Shown piece after piece: positions 43,034 to 51,686 of a stretch of 64,000 bases of DNA. Under the pieces are notes generated by a model that made no database searches, had not been told where the DNA came from, and saw only the letters and a list, made by a program, of their open reading frames with translations. The stretch comes from Bermanella marisrubri. Lineage in GTDB: Bacteria; Pseudomonadota; Gammaproteobacteria; Pseudomonadales; Oceanobacteraceae. The translations under genes and the position numbers were made by a program. How positions within the stretch are numbered: position 1 is the first letter of the stretch; every line of letters starts with the position of its first letter. Location: NCBI RefSeq assembly GCF_012295615.1, contig NZ_CP051183.1, positions 3,003,001 to 3,067,000 on the forward strand. Direction: 5' to 3'.

Positions 43034-44518
43034 CTATTCGTAGAGACCTAATGTCTTATGGGATTCATCTCTGACTCTTTTCAAAAGTTCAGCATCGTCT
43101 TTTAGCGACTCACCATAGCTCGGTACCATTTCTTTTAAGCGCTGTTTCCACCCGTCTTGCTCTAGGCGATCGGCAAAGCAACGCTCTATCACATCAATCA
43201 TTGCGTGCACGGCTGTCGATGCACCTGGTGAAGCGCCAAGAAGAGCGGCAATTGAACCATCCTTAGCAGCCACAATTTCAGTACCAAACTCTAATTTGCC
43301 TTTGCCTTTCTCATCTTTCTTAATGATTTGCACACGCTTGCCGGCATCCGCTAGCGTCCAGTTTCCATCTTGCGCTTGTGGAAAATACTGACGGAGGGCC
43401 TCCATGCGAGCACCATCACTCTGAAACACTTCACTGATCAAGTAACGGGTGAGATCCATATTGTTTTTGCCAACAGACATCATAGGCAATAAATTATTAG
43501 GGCGTACAGACAAAGGTAAATCCATTATCGAGCCTTTCTTCAAAAACTTGGTAGTAAATCCAGCGAAAGGCCCAAATAATAATCCTCTCTTACCGTTAAT
43601 CACTCGTGTGTCTAAATGTGGAACCGACATCGGAGGCGCACCAATCGCGGCTTTACCATAGACTTTCGCGTGATGCTGCTCGACGACTTCTGGGTCGGTA
43701 CACACTAACCACTGACCACTAACCGGGAAGCCTCCGTAACCATCCGCTTCGTCGATCCCTGAACGCTGAAGCAATGGCAAAGCACCACCGCCCGCACCCA
43801 AAAAAACAAATTTAGATTTAATGCGAGTTTCTTTACCCGAACTGCGATCCTCGACTTTCACTGACCAACCGCCAGACTCTGAGCGCTTTAGGTCTTCTAC
43901 ATCGTGATTAAGCAACACTTCGAAATCGTCTTGCTTGCTTAGATGATCAACCATGTAGCGAGCAAGGGAACCAAAGTCCACATCACTGCCGTGCTTCACA
44001 TAAGTGCCGGCAACGGGTTCATCGCTTTTACGGCCATTCATCACGAGCGGCATCCACTGACGCAAGGTTTCCGCATCATCACTAAACTCCATTTGCTCAA
44101 ACAGGTGATGCTGGCTCATTTTTAAATAGCGGTTACGCAAGAAATTTACGTTCTTTTCACCCCACACGAAACTCATGTGCGGTGTACGATTGATGAAATT
44201 AGAAGGCTCTGGCAAAACACCCTTGTTTACTAGGTGACTCCAGAACTGAAGAGAAATCTCAAATGAAGAATTAATCGTCAGCGCTTTGCTGATATCCACA
44301 TGGCCATCTTGATCTTCAGGCGTGTAGTTCAACTCACAATAAGCAGCATGGCCCGTACCTGCGTTATTCCAACCGTCGGTACTTTCGCTGGCTACGCTGG
44401 GCAAGCGCTCTACCACTGTGATTTTCAAACTTGGATCAAGCTGTTTAAGGATCATGGCCAGTGTGCTGCTCATGGCGCCCGCACCAACCAATAAGACGTC
44501 TACTGATTTTACAGTCAT
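43034..44518 (-). CDS. mqo: malate:quinone oxidoreductase
   Basis: 494 residues from the ATG at 44518. Membrane-associated FAD enzyme that oxidises malate to oxaloacetate and reduces quinone. VDVLLVGAGAMSSTLAMILKQLDPSLKITVVERL in pieces is the FAD motif; STDGWNNAGTGHAAYCELNYTP and FGPFAGFTTKFLKKGS are Mqo signatures, as is LLGASPGASTAVHAMI near the end. Single gene with a ~390-base divergent control region. Confidence 0.96.
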   Translation of the reverse strand: MTVKSVDVLLVGAGAMSSTLAMILKQLDPSLKITVVERLPSVASESTDGWNNAGTGHAAYCELNYTPEDQDGHVDISKALTINSSFEISLQFWSHLVNKGVLPEPSNFINRTPHMSFVWGEKNVNFLRNRYLKMSQHHLFEQMEFSDDAETLRQWMPLVMNGRKSDEPVAGTYVKHGSDVDFGSLARYMVDHLSKQDDFEVLLNHDVEDLKRSESGGWSVKVEDRSSGKETRIKSKFVFLGAGGGALPLLQRSGIDEADGYGGFPVSGQWLVCTDPEVVEQHHAKVYGKAAIGAPPMSVPHLDTRVINGKRGLLFGPFAGFTTKFLKKGSIMDLPLSVRPNNLLPMMSVGKNNMDLTRYLISEVFQSDGARMEALRQYFPQAQDGNWTLADAGKRVQIIKKDEKGKGKLEFGTEIVAAKDGSIAALLGASPGASTAVHAMIDVIERCFADRLEQDGWKQRLKEMVPSYGESLKDDAELLKRVRDESHKTLGLYE

Positions 44519-44917
44519 GGATATCACTCTTTTTTAAAGGAATGCTGGCCCACTGCCCATGTGTCTGACCCATTTAGGTGCACATATTGGCTTTGGGTAA
44601 AAGCCTCGTGGCAGGGCATGCTGGCGTTTTTTGACCCCAGCGAAAAATTCCCGTGAATTATACCCAAAAATGACTCCTTTGGGGGCCTTTAGCGAACATT
44701 TGTTCCATAGACTTTAGGAGTATTGCCAATGGTATAAGTGTAGACAATTTACGTATTTTGCCAGAATTTCGATTTTTTCGAGCCGTGTCTGGGTTTACCA
44801 TATCAACCACTCAGTCCTTTGCGGTATACTGGCAGATCTTTCACGGCATACCTGAAGAAGTGGTTTTTAGTTGCTCAGGTATTATTCGCTTTTACCAATT
44901 CCTTTGATTGTTGCAGT
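44519..44917. other. mqo / DnaT-like divergent control region
   Basis: 399 bases. Leftward, a TATAAT (reverse strand, ~44659-44654) could be the mqo -10, giving a long leader that includes the hairpin GGCTTT-N5-AAAGCC (44589-44605). Rightward, TATACT at ~44824-44829 may serve the DnaT-like gene. No open reading frame with a ribosome site was found. Confidence 0.35.
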
Positions 44918-46015
44918 ATGGCTCATAGTTTAATTCCAGAACGCATGTTAGTTGTGTCCCCCAGCTTAGCCGCCACCATCGGCTTAGAGGAGGCGTTAAT
45001 GCTGCATGCTCTCAATGATGGCAAACAGCCCCATGATGAAAACTGGAGTTTTATCAACAAGGGGACGTTGCGCGATTGGCTCCCGTTTTGGCAGGATGCG
45101 GATATCAAGCGCATTCTTAAGAGCCTCAGTGATAAAGGCATTGTGCATTTCAATAGTCCGCCCTTTGGCCAAAGCGAGCAGCTTTTCTATAGCTTTGAAG
45201 AAAAAGCCCCAAGCGACAGTAAACGCAGTCGTAACGAACAAGCTTTTGAACAGGCCAAGCAGCAGTACAAGCAAGCCATTCACCCTGACTGGCGTCCGGA
45301 CACAGAGACTCTCAAATACATCGAGCAAACGCTTGGCATCCCTAAACGCTATGCACAAAGTCAATTGCAGGATTTTGTATTCCACTATCAAAGCCAAGGC
45401 ACACTGGCCACAAGCTGGAGTACCATGTTCATCCGCTGGGTGAACAAGCGCTTTAAAGAGGACCAAGCTCACCCTGCGGTTTTCCAAGGAGATGCGCAAC
45501 GCAAGCAAGCCATGTGGGATAGCTGGCAGCCGCAAGCGGCCACTTTGGACATTTTGCAAAAAGCCGGCGTGGAGCCCAGCTTTATTCAAGATTGCGTTAG
45601 CGAATTTGTCCTGTTCTGGATGGAAAAAGGCGAAGCCCACGATACATGGAACACCAAGTTTGTAGCCTGGGTTCGGCGTCAATGGGCTCGCTTTAGTGCA
45701 AGCCTTGCGCATCCTTCTGATCCAGTTCCCATGCAAGATGGCTGGGAACCGGCTGTAGAAGTCTATGAGATTTTAGAAATGGCGAATATTGATCGGCAAT
45801 TTGCACAGAGCCTCATCAAAGAATTTGTTTTATACTGGCGAGACAGCAATCAATTGCATACCTCTTGGAATAGCAAGTTTTTACAACATGCCAAACACAT
45901 TTGGAGTAAGCGCTTAAATGGACAAGGCAACTCAGCAACCTCTCAACGAGATCACACAGCAAATACAAGCATTGCCGACCGAGTCCAAGATCTCAGCTGG
46001 GCAAACGATCTCTAA
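44918..46015 (+). CDS. primosomal protein with three tandem DnaT domains
   Basis: 365 residues from the ATG at 44918 (AHSLIPERMLVVSPSLAATI), the start conserved in pseudomonad DnaT-like proteins; no strong ribosome site is visible. Residues 1-95 form a winged-helix-like N-domain (GLEEALMLHALNDG). Three DnaT-type ssDNA-binding domains follow at ~124-180, ~200-260 and ~274-331, each with a W-P opening, EFVxxW/DFVFHY and TSWxxxF motifs. DnaT helps load DnaB at restarted forks. Overlaps the lambda-P-like gene by 98 bases. Confidence 0.85.
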   Translation: MAHSLIPERMLVVSPSLAATIGLEEALMLHALNDGKQPHDENWSFINKGTLRDWLPFWQDADIKRILKSLSDKGIVHFNSPPFGQSEQLFYSFEEKAPSDSKRSRNEQAFEQAKQQYKQAIHPDWRPDTETLKYIEQTLGIPKRYAQSQLQDFVFHYQSQGTLATSWSTMFIRWVNKRFKEDQAHPAVFQGDAQRKQAMWDSWQPQAATLDILQKAGVEPSFIQDCVSEFVLFWMEKGEAHDTWNTKFVAWVRRQWARFSASLAHPSDPVPMQDGWEPAVEVYEILEMANIDRQFAQSLIKEFVLYWRDSNQLHTSWNSKFLQHAKHIWSKRLNGQGNSATSQRDHTANTSIADRVQDLSWANDL

Positions 46016-46574
46016 AGAGCAAAAAGAGGCCTTAGCAGCCTCTTTTGAATTAATGCGCATTAATTACGGCAATCAATTCAATGCGGCCTATCCTAATGTG
46101 GAAAGTTCCACTGCCGCTATGCGCCTGTGGTTAACCAATCTGAAAGATTTTTCCGCTGATCTCATTCAAAAAGTAGCGGAGGAAGTCATCCGCAACGAAC
46201 GCTACTTGCCAAACCTAGCCACGTTTCGTCAATATTGCGAAAATGCATATAGCCTGTTTGGCTTACCCGATTCGCATCGAGCTTATATCGAAGCTTGCCG
46301 AGCGCCGCAGCCTAAGGCCAATTTCAATTGGACTCATCCGGCGATTTATTACGCGGGCAAAGCAACGGATTGGTTCTTTTTGAGCTCAGAGCCAGAAGAC
46401 AAAGTCTTCCCTATTTTTAAACATAACTATCAAATGTTATGCGAACGGGTGATTAAAGGGGAAACCTTGGACGACCCCATCCCTAAGGCCTTACCACAAG
46501 AAACGACAACGCCTTTAAGTGGTGAAGCAAATCTACAACACTTAAAGGCGTTACGAGACGAATTAGAACTATAA
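45918..46574 (+). CDS. replication protein P-like helicase loader
   Basis: 218 residues. FELMRINYGNQFNAAYPN, AAMRLWLTNLKDFSADLIQKVAEEVIRNERYLPNLATFRQYCE in parts match the lambda replication protein P family (PF06992), which recruits DnaB. Encoded directly behind, and overlapping, the DnaT-domain gene; the pair likely forms a host primosome loader in place of DnaC. No phage genes are nearby, so it is a chromosomal function. Confidence 0.82.
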   Translation: MDKATQQPLNEITQQIQALPTESKISAGQTISKEQKEALAASFELMRINYGNQFNAAYPNVESSTAAMRLWLTNLKDFSADLIQKVAEEVIRNERYLPNLATFRQYCENAYSLFGLPDSHRAYIEACRAPQPKANFNWTHPAIYYAGKATDWFFLSSEPEDKVFPIFKHNYQMLCERVIKGETLDDPIPKALPQETTTPLSGEANLQHLKALRDELEL

Positions 46575-46578
46575 GCGC

Positions 46579-47454
46579 TTATTTTTTTACTTGATCTAGT
46601 TTGTCTTGGGTTTTATTTTCGAAATCACTGGCATCATGACGCTCACGTAATTGTTCATGTAATTCACCCCAGGCTTTATTCACCATTTCACCGCGTTTAA
46701 CAGCAGGGCGTTGAGCAATTTGCTCGGTCCAGCGAATCACGTTTTTATAGGTGTGCGCTTCAATGAACTCCGCAGCGTCGTAAACCTTATTCTTCACTAA
46801 CGCGCCATACCATGGCCAGATTGCCATATCAGCAATACTGTATTCCTCCCCCGCCATGTATTCATTATCCGCCAGGTGACGATCCAATACATCTAGCTGA
46901 CGTTTGATTTCCATGGTGTAGCGATCAATCGGGTATTGATATTTTTCCGGTGCGTACGCGTAAAAGTGACCAAAGCCACCGCCTAAAATCGGCGCACTGC
47001 CCATTTGCCAAAACAACCAAGATAATGCCTCGGTACGAGCTCGAGGATCACTCGGCAAGAACGCGTTAAATTTTTCGGCAAGATACAAAAGAATAGAGCC
47101 GCTCTCGAAAATACGTTGCGGCGGATTCACACTGTGGTCCATTAATGCTGGTATTTTTGAATTAGGGTTCACATCCACAAAACCACTGGAGAACTGATCC
47201 CCTTCCATGATATTTACCAAATACGCATCATATTCCGCTTCAGAGATACCTTTTTCTAAAAGCTCTTCAAACATGATGGTAACTTTCACACCATTTGGGG
47301 TTGCTAAGGAATATAACTGAAAAGGATGTTCGCCCTGTGGCAATGTTTTCTCAAAAGTAGGGCCCGCTACTGGTCGATTGATATTCGCAAACTTACCGCC
47401 ACTTTCTGCATCCCACTGCCATACCTTTGGAGGTGTATAGGTATCATTCGACAT
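46579..47454 (-). CDS. yghU: glutathione-dependent disulfide-bond oxidoreductase, YghU-like
   Basis: 291 residues of the GST/Ure2p group. An N-terminal extension (PPKVWQWDAESGGKFANINRP) is typical of YghU. The thioredoxin domain has LYSLATPNGVKVTIMFEEL with the Thr-Pro-Asn glutathione site and FVDVNPNSKIPAL; the all-alpha domain follows from ~residue 140. It reduces disulfides with bound glutathione in the cytosol. Convergent with the loader gene, 4 bases apart. Confidence 0.93.
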   Translation of the reverse strand: MSNDTYTPPKVWQWDAESGGKFANINRPVAGPTFEKTLPQGEHPFQLYSLATPNGVKVTIMFEELLEKGISEAEYDAYLVNIMEGDQFSSGFVDVNPNSKIPALMDHSVNPPQRIFESGSILLYLAEKFNAFLPSDPRARTEALSWLFWQMGSAPILGGGFGHFYAYAPEKYQYPIDRYTMEIKRQLDVLDRHLADNEYMAGEEYSIADMAIWPWYGALVKNKVYDAAEFIEAHTYKNVIRWTEQIAQRPAVKRGEMVNKAWGELHEQLRERHDASDFENKTQDKLDQVKK

Positions 47455-47598
47455 GTATTGCTCCTATTAAATAACTTGTTCTTTAACATATGTGATTTTA
47501 TTCAAGTTACAAGGCTAACCCATTGGAACGAACTTTTTTGTCGAAACTTGGGCAAATATTAGATCATTCAAAACATGTTTTTAAATGATTTAAGCTAC

Positions 47599-48228
47599 TT
47601 AGTCCGAGAGCATGAGTATTCCTTGCTCTTCTCTCATCGAAAGCTGATTAAGAAATGACATCCCCAAAAGGGGAATGGCAGGAAAGCTGCCTTGGATAAT
47701 GGTTGCATCGACGTTATAGCGAGTGATACCGCCTACCTGCATCTTGTTTAACTGTACTTTATAGCTATTTACGATTCCACCTGCAGTAGAGGCTCGACCT
47801 CTAGTTCCCTTAGAGTAGTCAATACCTAATTGCTGAGCATGCTCCTCGCTCATAGCAACGTGAGTAGCGCCCGTATCCACCAGCATATTAATAGAGCGTC
47901 CATTTATATTGGCCGGCGTAAAATACTGTCCATTATCGCTACGTGTAATACGCACCTGAGCGCCACTGGGTTCAGCATAACCATCGGCAACACTAGCACC
48001 TAACTCTAATTCGATTTCGCGGCCGTTGATTTCAATGATGGCAAAATCACTGCCCGCTTCGAGTAAGTGTATACCCTGTTTAGTTTGTCCTTGCTTGAGT
48101 ATGAGTCGTGAGCCTTCGTGCTCCAAAATAGCCATGCCTGGCATCAAACCCACAGCCGTGACTTGAGCCCATAATTGGCTTGTGTATAGCAATGAAAAAC
48201 TTAGAATAATGAACGTAAACGATTTCAA
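47599..48228 (-). CDS. retropepsin-like aspartic protease, exported
   Basis: 209 residues with a signal peptide ending LWA (residue ~21). A central PDZ-less linker leads to the retropepsin domain, where MLVDTGATHVAMS gives the catalytic Asp at 118, and GMSFLNQLSM at the C-terminus is the conserved second motif of the TIGR02281 family. Acts in the periplasm; substrate unknown. Divergent from the zinc peptidase gene. Confidence 0.88.
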   Translation of the reverse strand: MKSFTFIILSFSLLYTSQLWAQVTAVGLMPGMAILEHEGSRLILKQGQTKQGIHLLEAGSDFAIIEINGREIELELGASVADGYAEPSGAQVRITRSDNGQYFTPANINGRSINMLVDTGATHVAMSEEHAQQLGIDYSKGTRGRASTAGGIVNSYKVQLNKMQVGGITRYNVDATIIQGSFPAIPLLGMSFLNQLSMREEQGILMLSD

Positions 48229-48263
48229 AGCGTTATCCTTATTTTCAAACTGGAATATCTGCC

Positions 48264-48938
48264 ATGCTGTGGATCCTATTATTTATTGCCATACTCGCTA
48301 TTATGCTTATCCCACAGTGGTGGACTCAACGCATCCTCAAAAAATACAGCGAACATCGATCCGATTTCCCTGGCACAGGTGGAGAGTTTGCGCGTCATTT
48401 AATTGCAAAACAAGACTTGGATGTGAAATTAGAAACCACGTCACAAGGGGATCATTATGATCCCAATGATCGAGCGGTACGTCTTAGTGAGGAAAATTAT
48501 AACGGCCAATCACTGACCGCCGTTGTAGTGGCGGCCCATGAGGTGGGACATGCCATGCAGCACCAGCAACGCATGGCGTTACTGTTGCTTCGTACACCAC
48601 TGGCAAAGTTCGCTTTTTACATTGAACGCATTGCACAAGTGGCGTTGATAAGTACCCCTCTGCTATTAAGCTTTATTCCCGTGGTTGGTCGTATATCCAT
48701 GCTACTGGTGATATTCGGCATACTAGGCAGTTTTATTGTTCACCTCATTACCTTACCAGTGGAGTTCAATGCCAGCTTCTCGAAAGCACTTCCAGAAATT
48801 AAAAAAGGTGGATACTTGAGTAACAAGGATTACAAAGCCGCTCAACGTATCTTATTAGCCTGTGCGCTCACTTATGTGAGCGGCGCATTGGCGAGTTTAT
48901 TGAATGTGTGGCGCTGGCTTCGATTTTTCCGCCGCTAA
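48264..48938 (+). CDS. membrane zinc metallopeptidase, YugP-like
   Basis: 224 residues. N-terminal membrane helix, then the zinc motif AAHEVGHAMQH (HEVGH at residues 92-96) and two further helices near 125-160; FNASFSKALPEI follows. This matches PF04298 zinc-dependent neutral metallopeptidases of unknown substrate. The last 4 bases overlap the convergent pgpA gene. Confidence 0.9.
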   Translation: MLWILLFIAILAIMLIPQWWTQRILKKYSEHRSDFPGTGGEFARHLIAKQDLDVKLETTSQGDHYDPNDRAVRLSEENYNGQSLTAVVVAAHEVGHAMQHQQRMALLLLRTPLAKFAFYIERIAQVALISTPLLLSFIPVVGRISMLLVIFGILGSFIVHLITLPVEFNASFSKALPEIKKGGYLSNKDYKAAQRILLACALTYVSGALASLLNVWRWLRFFRR

Positions 48939-49408
48939 ATCCACAGCAAAATAACCTGCATACAAGCTAGCGCCATTAATCCTGCTAAGACATCATCAAT
49001 CATAATGCCAAAACCGCCTTTGACATGTTGGTCTAACCATTTAATCGGCCAAGGTTTGATGATGTCGAAGAAACGGAACAAAGCAAAAGCGATCAGTAGC
49101 ATGGTCAAAGTTTTGGGGACTAAGAAAAGTGCAATCCACATTCCCACCCATTCATCAATGACGATGCCTCCATGGTCGTGTACACCCAGATCCTGTGACG
49201 TTTTTTCACTTACCCATACACCCACAACAAAACTTACGCCCACGATAATGGCGAAAATCAGTGGAGAACAATAGGACAGCCCCCACCAATAGATGGGCAA
49301 TGCGGCAATCGTACCCATGGTGCCTGGTGCCTTGGGGCTCAAACCACTGCCTAAGCCAAAGGCCAGTAAATGAATGGGATTTCGTATGTTCGGTTTAATC
49401 TGTGTCAT
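48935..49408 (-). CDS. pgpA: phosphatidylglycerophosphatase A
   Basis: About 157 residues from the ATG at 49408; an ATG at 49474 would add 22 residues and neither start has a strong ribosome site. Dephosphorylates phosphatidylglycerol phosphate at the inner membrane. FGLGSGLSPKAPGTMGTIAALP and DDVLAGLMALACMQV plus VIDEWVGMWIALF are PgpA hallmarks, with acidic metal-binding residues conserved. Confidence 0.93.
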   Translation of the reverse strand: MTQIKPNIRNPIHLLAFGLGSGLSPKAPGTMGTIAALPIYWWGLSYCSPLIFAIIVGVSFVVGVWVSEKTSQDLGVHDHGGIVIDEWVGMWIALFLVPKTLTMLLIAFALFRFFDIIKPWPIKWLDQHVKGGFGIMIDDVLAGLMALACMQVILLWI

Positions 49409-49487
49409 GGCATGATTGATTTTGAATTCAGGCCATAGATTACATGACTCCACAGTTTTTTTCTTCACTGCCATGTATAATTAGCGC

Positions 49488-50750
49488 ATGAAAACATTAC
49501 TTGTTATTGGCTACGTCTGGCCAGAACCCAATTCCAGCGCGGCAGGTAGCCGTATGATGCAGCTGATCCAAAGCTTTCAAGCCATGGACTATCAAGTTCA
49601 CTATGCTAGTCCGGCACAAGCCAGTGATCATGCCATCGATTTTGCTTCCCAACACATAACGCCGCACGCTATTAAAGTGAACAATAGTAGCTTTGATAGT
49701 CTTTGTCGCGAACTGGAACCTGATGCGGTTCTGTTTGATCGTTTTATGATGGAAGAACAATTCTCATGGCGTGTCGAAAAAGTATGTCCAAATGCTCTGC
49801 GTGTTTTGGATACGGAAGACCTTCACTGCTTGCGCTTCACTCGTCAAAGACTAGCCAAAGGTAATCAAGACGTTGTTGATACTGTTGATTTGCAACAACT
49901 TATGCAGGACGAACGCTGCGTTAGAGAACTAGCGGCCATTTATCGATGCGATATAACGCTCATGATTAGCCAATTTGAAATGACGTTATTACAAGACAGC
50001 TTGGCAGTACCCGCCGACTTATTACATTACACACCGTTTATGCTCACGGAAGATCAATGCCAAATGAACACTACAGAGTTTCAGCAACGGCAGCATTTTG
50101 TTTCCATTGGCAATTTCCGTCACGAACCCAATTGGGATGCTGTGTTGCAACTGAAGCAAGTCATTTGGCCTTTGATTCGACGATCGTTACCTAAAGCAGA
50201 ACTGCATATTTACGGCGCCTACCCTCCGAAAAAAGCGACACAACTACATAATCCTAAACAAGGTTTTTTGGTCAAAGGTTGGTGTGAAAATGCCCAAGAA
50301 ATGGTGAGTCAGGCGCGCGTTTTATTAGCACCGTTACGCTTTGGCGCAGGATTAAAAGGAAAAATCATTGAGGCGGCCCAATGCGGTACACCTGCGGTAA
50401 CAACCAGTATCGGCATTGAGGGTATTAGCGATACTCAAGAAAAAAACCATGCCGTCGTTCACGATGACTTTGCACATTTCGCACAAGCAGCGATTGAACT
50501 TTATAGCAATCAAGATACTTGGCAACAACGACATGGTCAGTGCACTGAAGTACTGTCTAAATTTAAGCAAGCAGACCATCAGCAATCGTTGGTAAATCGA
50601 CTAAATCAATTATCATCACAACTGGTTCAACATCGATTACAAAATATTGTGGGCACTATACTGCGTCATCACAGCATGAAGAGCACACAATATATGTCTC
50701 AGTGGATAGAAAGCAAAAACCAGTTAGCCAAATTGAGAAAATCCGATTAG
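49488..50750 (+). CDS. glycosyltransferase, GT4-like (GT-B fold)
   Basis: 420 residues. The N-terminal donor-side segment is VIGYVWPEPNSSAAGSRMMQLIQ; the C-terminal Rossmann domain has SIGNFRHEPNWDAV, LHIYGAYPP, VLLAPLRFGAGLKGKIIEAAQCGTPAVTT in pieces and the E-x7-E-like EAAQCGTP/GIEGI motif of GT4 enzymes. Target glycan unknown; no other glycan genes adjoin. Cytosolic face. Its end overlaps the convergent cupin gene by 4 bases. Confidence 0.87.
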   Translation: MKTLLVIGYVWPEPNSSAAGSRMMQLIQSFQAMDYQVHYASPAQASDHAIDFASQHITPHAIKVNNSSFDSLCRELEPDAVLFDRFMMEEQFSWRVEKVCPNALRVLDTEDLHCLRFTRQRLAKGNQDVVDTVDLQQLMQDERCVRELAAIYRCDITLMISQFEMTLLQDSLAVPADLLHYTPFMLTEDQCQMNTTEFQQRQHFVSIGNFRHEPNWDAVLQLKQVIWPLIRRSLPKAELHIYGAYPPKKATQLHNPKQGFLVKGWCENAQEMVSQARVLLAPLRFGAGLKGKIIEAAQCGTPAVTTSIGIEGISDTQEKNHAVVHDDFAHFAQAAIELYSNQDTWQQRHGQCTEVLSKFKQADHQQSLVNRLNQLSSQLVQHRLQNIVGTILRHHSMKSTQYMSQWIESKNQLAKLRKSD

Positions 50751-51430
50751 CGGATTCTATCTTGGGTAAGTAAATCGGGATGTAGGTGACCCACTTTCAC
50801 CATGATCACGGTATCTTCGTCCACAAAAGGATAATGCTCGCTCATGTGTGGGCTACGAATCCAAGTACCGGCGGGGTATTCACCGTGCTCATCTTTGAAA
50901 CATCCACTAACGACTAAGATCTCTTCCCCGCCGAAATGACGGTGAGGCACAAATCGCTCACCTGCAGGCCAAAATACTAACGCCGTATGCTCCCCCTGAA
51001 AGTCATGCAACGGCTTCACCATTAGACCCCCTTGGCCCTGCAACCAAGGTTGATCATCAGACTGGAGCGCAATGGTTTGCTGGTCTCCTTGTTGGAATTG
51101 GTTAAGTTTCACAAACAACTTACAACCTGACTTACTAAAAGGAGCATGCTGTGAACCAGGCGGATTACGCAAATAACTGCCCGCCGGATAGTCACCTGAT
51201 TGATCACTAAACACGCCTTCAAGTACAAAGATTTCTTCTCCCATTGGATGCTTATGGGGTCGAAACTCACTACCTGCCTCGTATTCCACTATAGAAGTCA
51301 CCTGACCGCTTTCGGCCGCTTCACGCTCCAATGGGATACGACGTACACCGGCCATGGGAGAGTCTTGCCAAGCCTGTTCTTGGGTACGAATAACGGATAC
51401 TTGGCTTCGATCTAAATTAAAGGGTTCCAT
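50747..51430 (-). CDS. double ChrR-cupin protein without anti-sigma domain
   Basis: 227 residues made of two ChrR-like cupin domains: FRPHKHPMGEEIFVLEGVFSDQSGDYPAGSYLRNPPGSQH (~55-100) and FVPHRHFGGEEILVVSGCFKDEHGEYPAGTWIRSP (~160-195), each with HxH, E and H metal ligands. The zinc-binding anti-sigma N-terminus of ChrR is absent, so it cannot bind sigma the same way. Possibly a sensor or scavenger of the same oxidants. A TGATCT-N16-CGTGG element lies 64-98 bases upstream. Confidence 0.82.
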   Translation of the reverse strand: MEPFNLDRSQVSVIRTQEQAWQDSPMAGVRRIPLEREAAESGQVTSIVEYEAGSEFRPHKHPMGEEIFVLEGVFSDQSGDYPAGSYLRNPPGSQHAPFSKSGCKLFVKLNQFQQGDQQTIALQSDDQPWLQGQGGLMVKPLHDFQGEHTALVFWPAGERFVPHRHFGGEEILVVSGCFKDEHGEYPAGTWIRSPHMSEHYPFVDEDTVIMVKVGHLHPDLLTQDRIR

Positions 51431-51500
51431 GACGGCTCAAACCTCACAAACAGTACATTCGTATATGGGGCATTTCGATTTAACCCGTTAGACCTTCAAT

Positions 51501-51532
51501 ACCACGCCTTGATCTTGAAACAAGATCAAGGC
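51501..51532 (-). promoter_or_regulatory. perfect inverted repeat overlapping a possible ECF-type promoter
   Basis: GCCTTGATCTTG-AAA-CAAGATCAAGGC (51506-51532) is a perfect 12-bp inverted repeat. Its right arm, read leftwards, supplies TGATCT (51528-51523), followed after 16 bases by CGTGGT (51506-51501). The -10 half departs from CGTAA, so this is the weakest of the candidate sites. Confidence 0.4.
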
Positions 51533-51596
51533 CAGAGCTTAAAGTGACTTATTAAAGATGCCCATAGGCTAACACTTAAATTATGGAGGTTTGGAT

Positions 51597-51680
51597 GTGA
51601 ATGCAGAAGATATTGAGTGGGAACAGTGTTTTCAAGCTATGTGTGGGGCTCGGCGGAGCACCACACATCACTCGGCATAA
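51597..51680 (+). CDS. possible 27-residue small protein
   Basis: A GTG-initiated frame (NAEDIEWEQCFQAMCGARRS...) is preceded by TGGAGG 7 bases upstream and by a possible promoter (TAACAC near 51570). It ends 7 bases before the convergent DUF2156 stop. No family is recognised and the frame may be chance; the good ribosome site is the only strong support. Confidence 0.25.
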   Translation: MNAEDIEWEQCFQAMCGARRSTTHHSA

Positions 51681-51686
51681 GCTTTA

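Noticed and set aside
44918-46574. Prophage remnant, suggested by the lambda-P-like gene
   Set aside because: No integrase, repressor, structural or lysis genes nearby, and the DnaT-like partner is a host-type protein.
47523-47590. Leftward TGATCT upstream of the yghU-like gene as another regulon promoter
   Set aside because: At the required spacing the -10 position reads GACAAA, without CGTAA or TAA.
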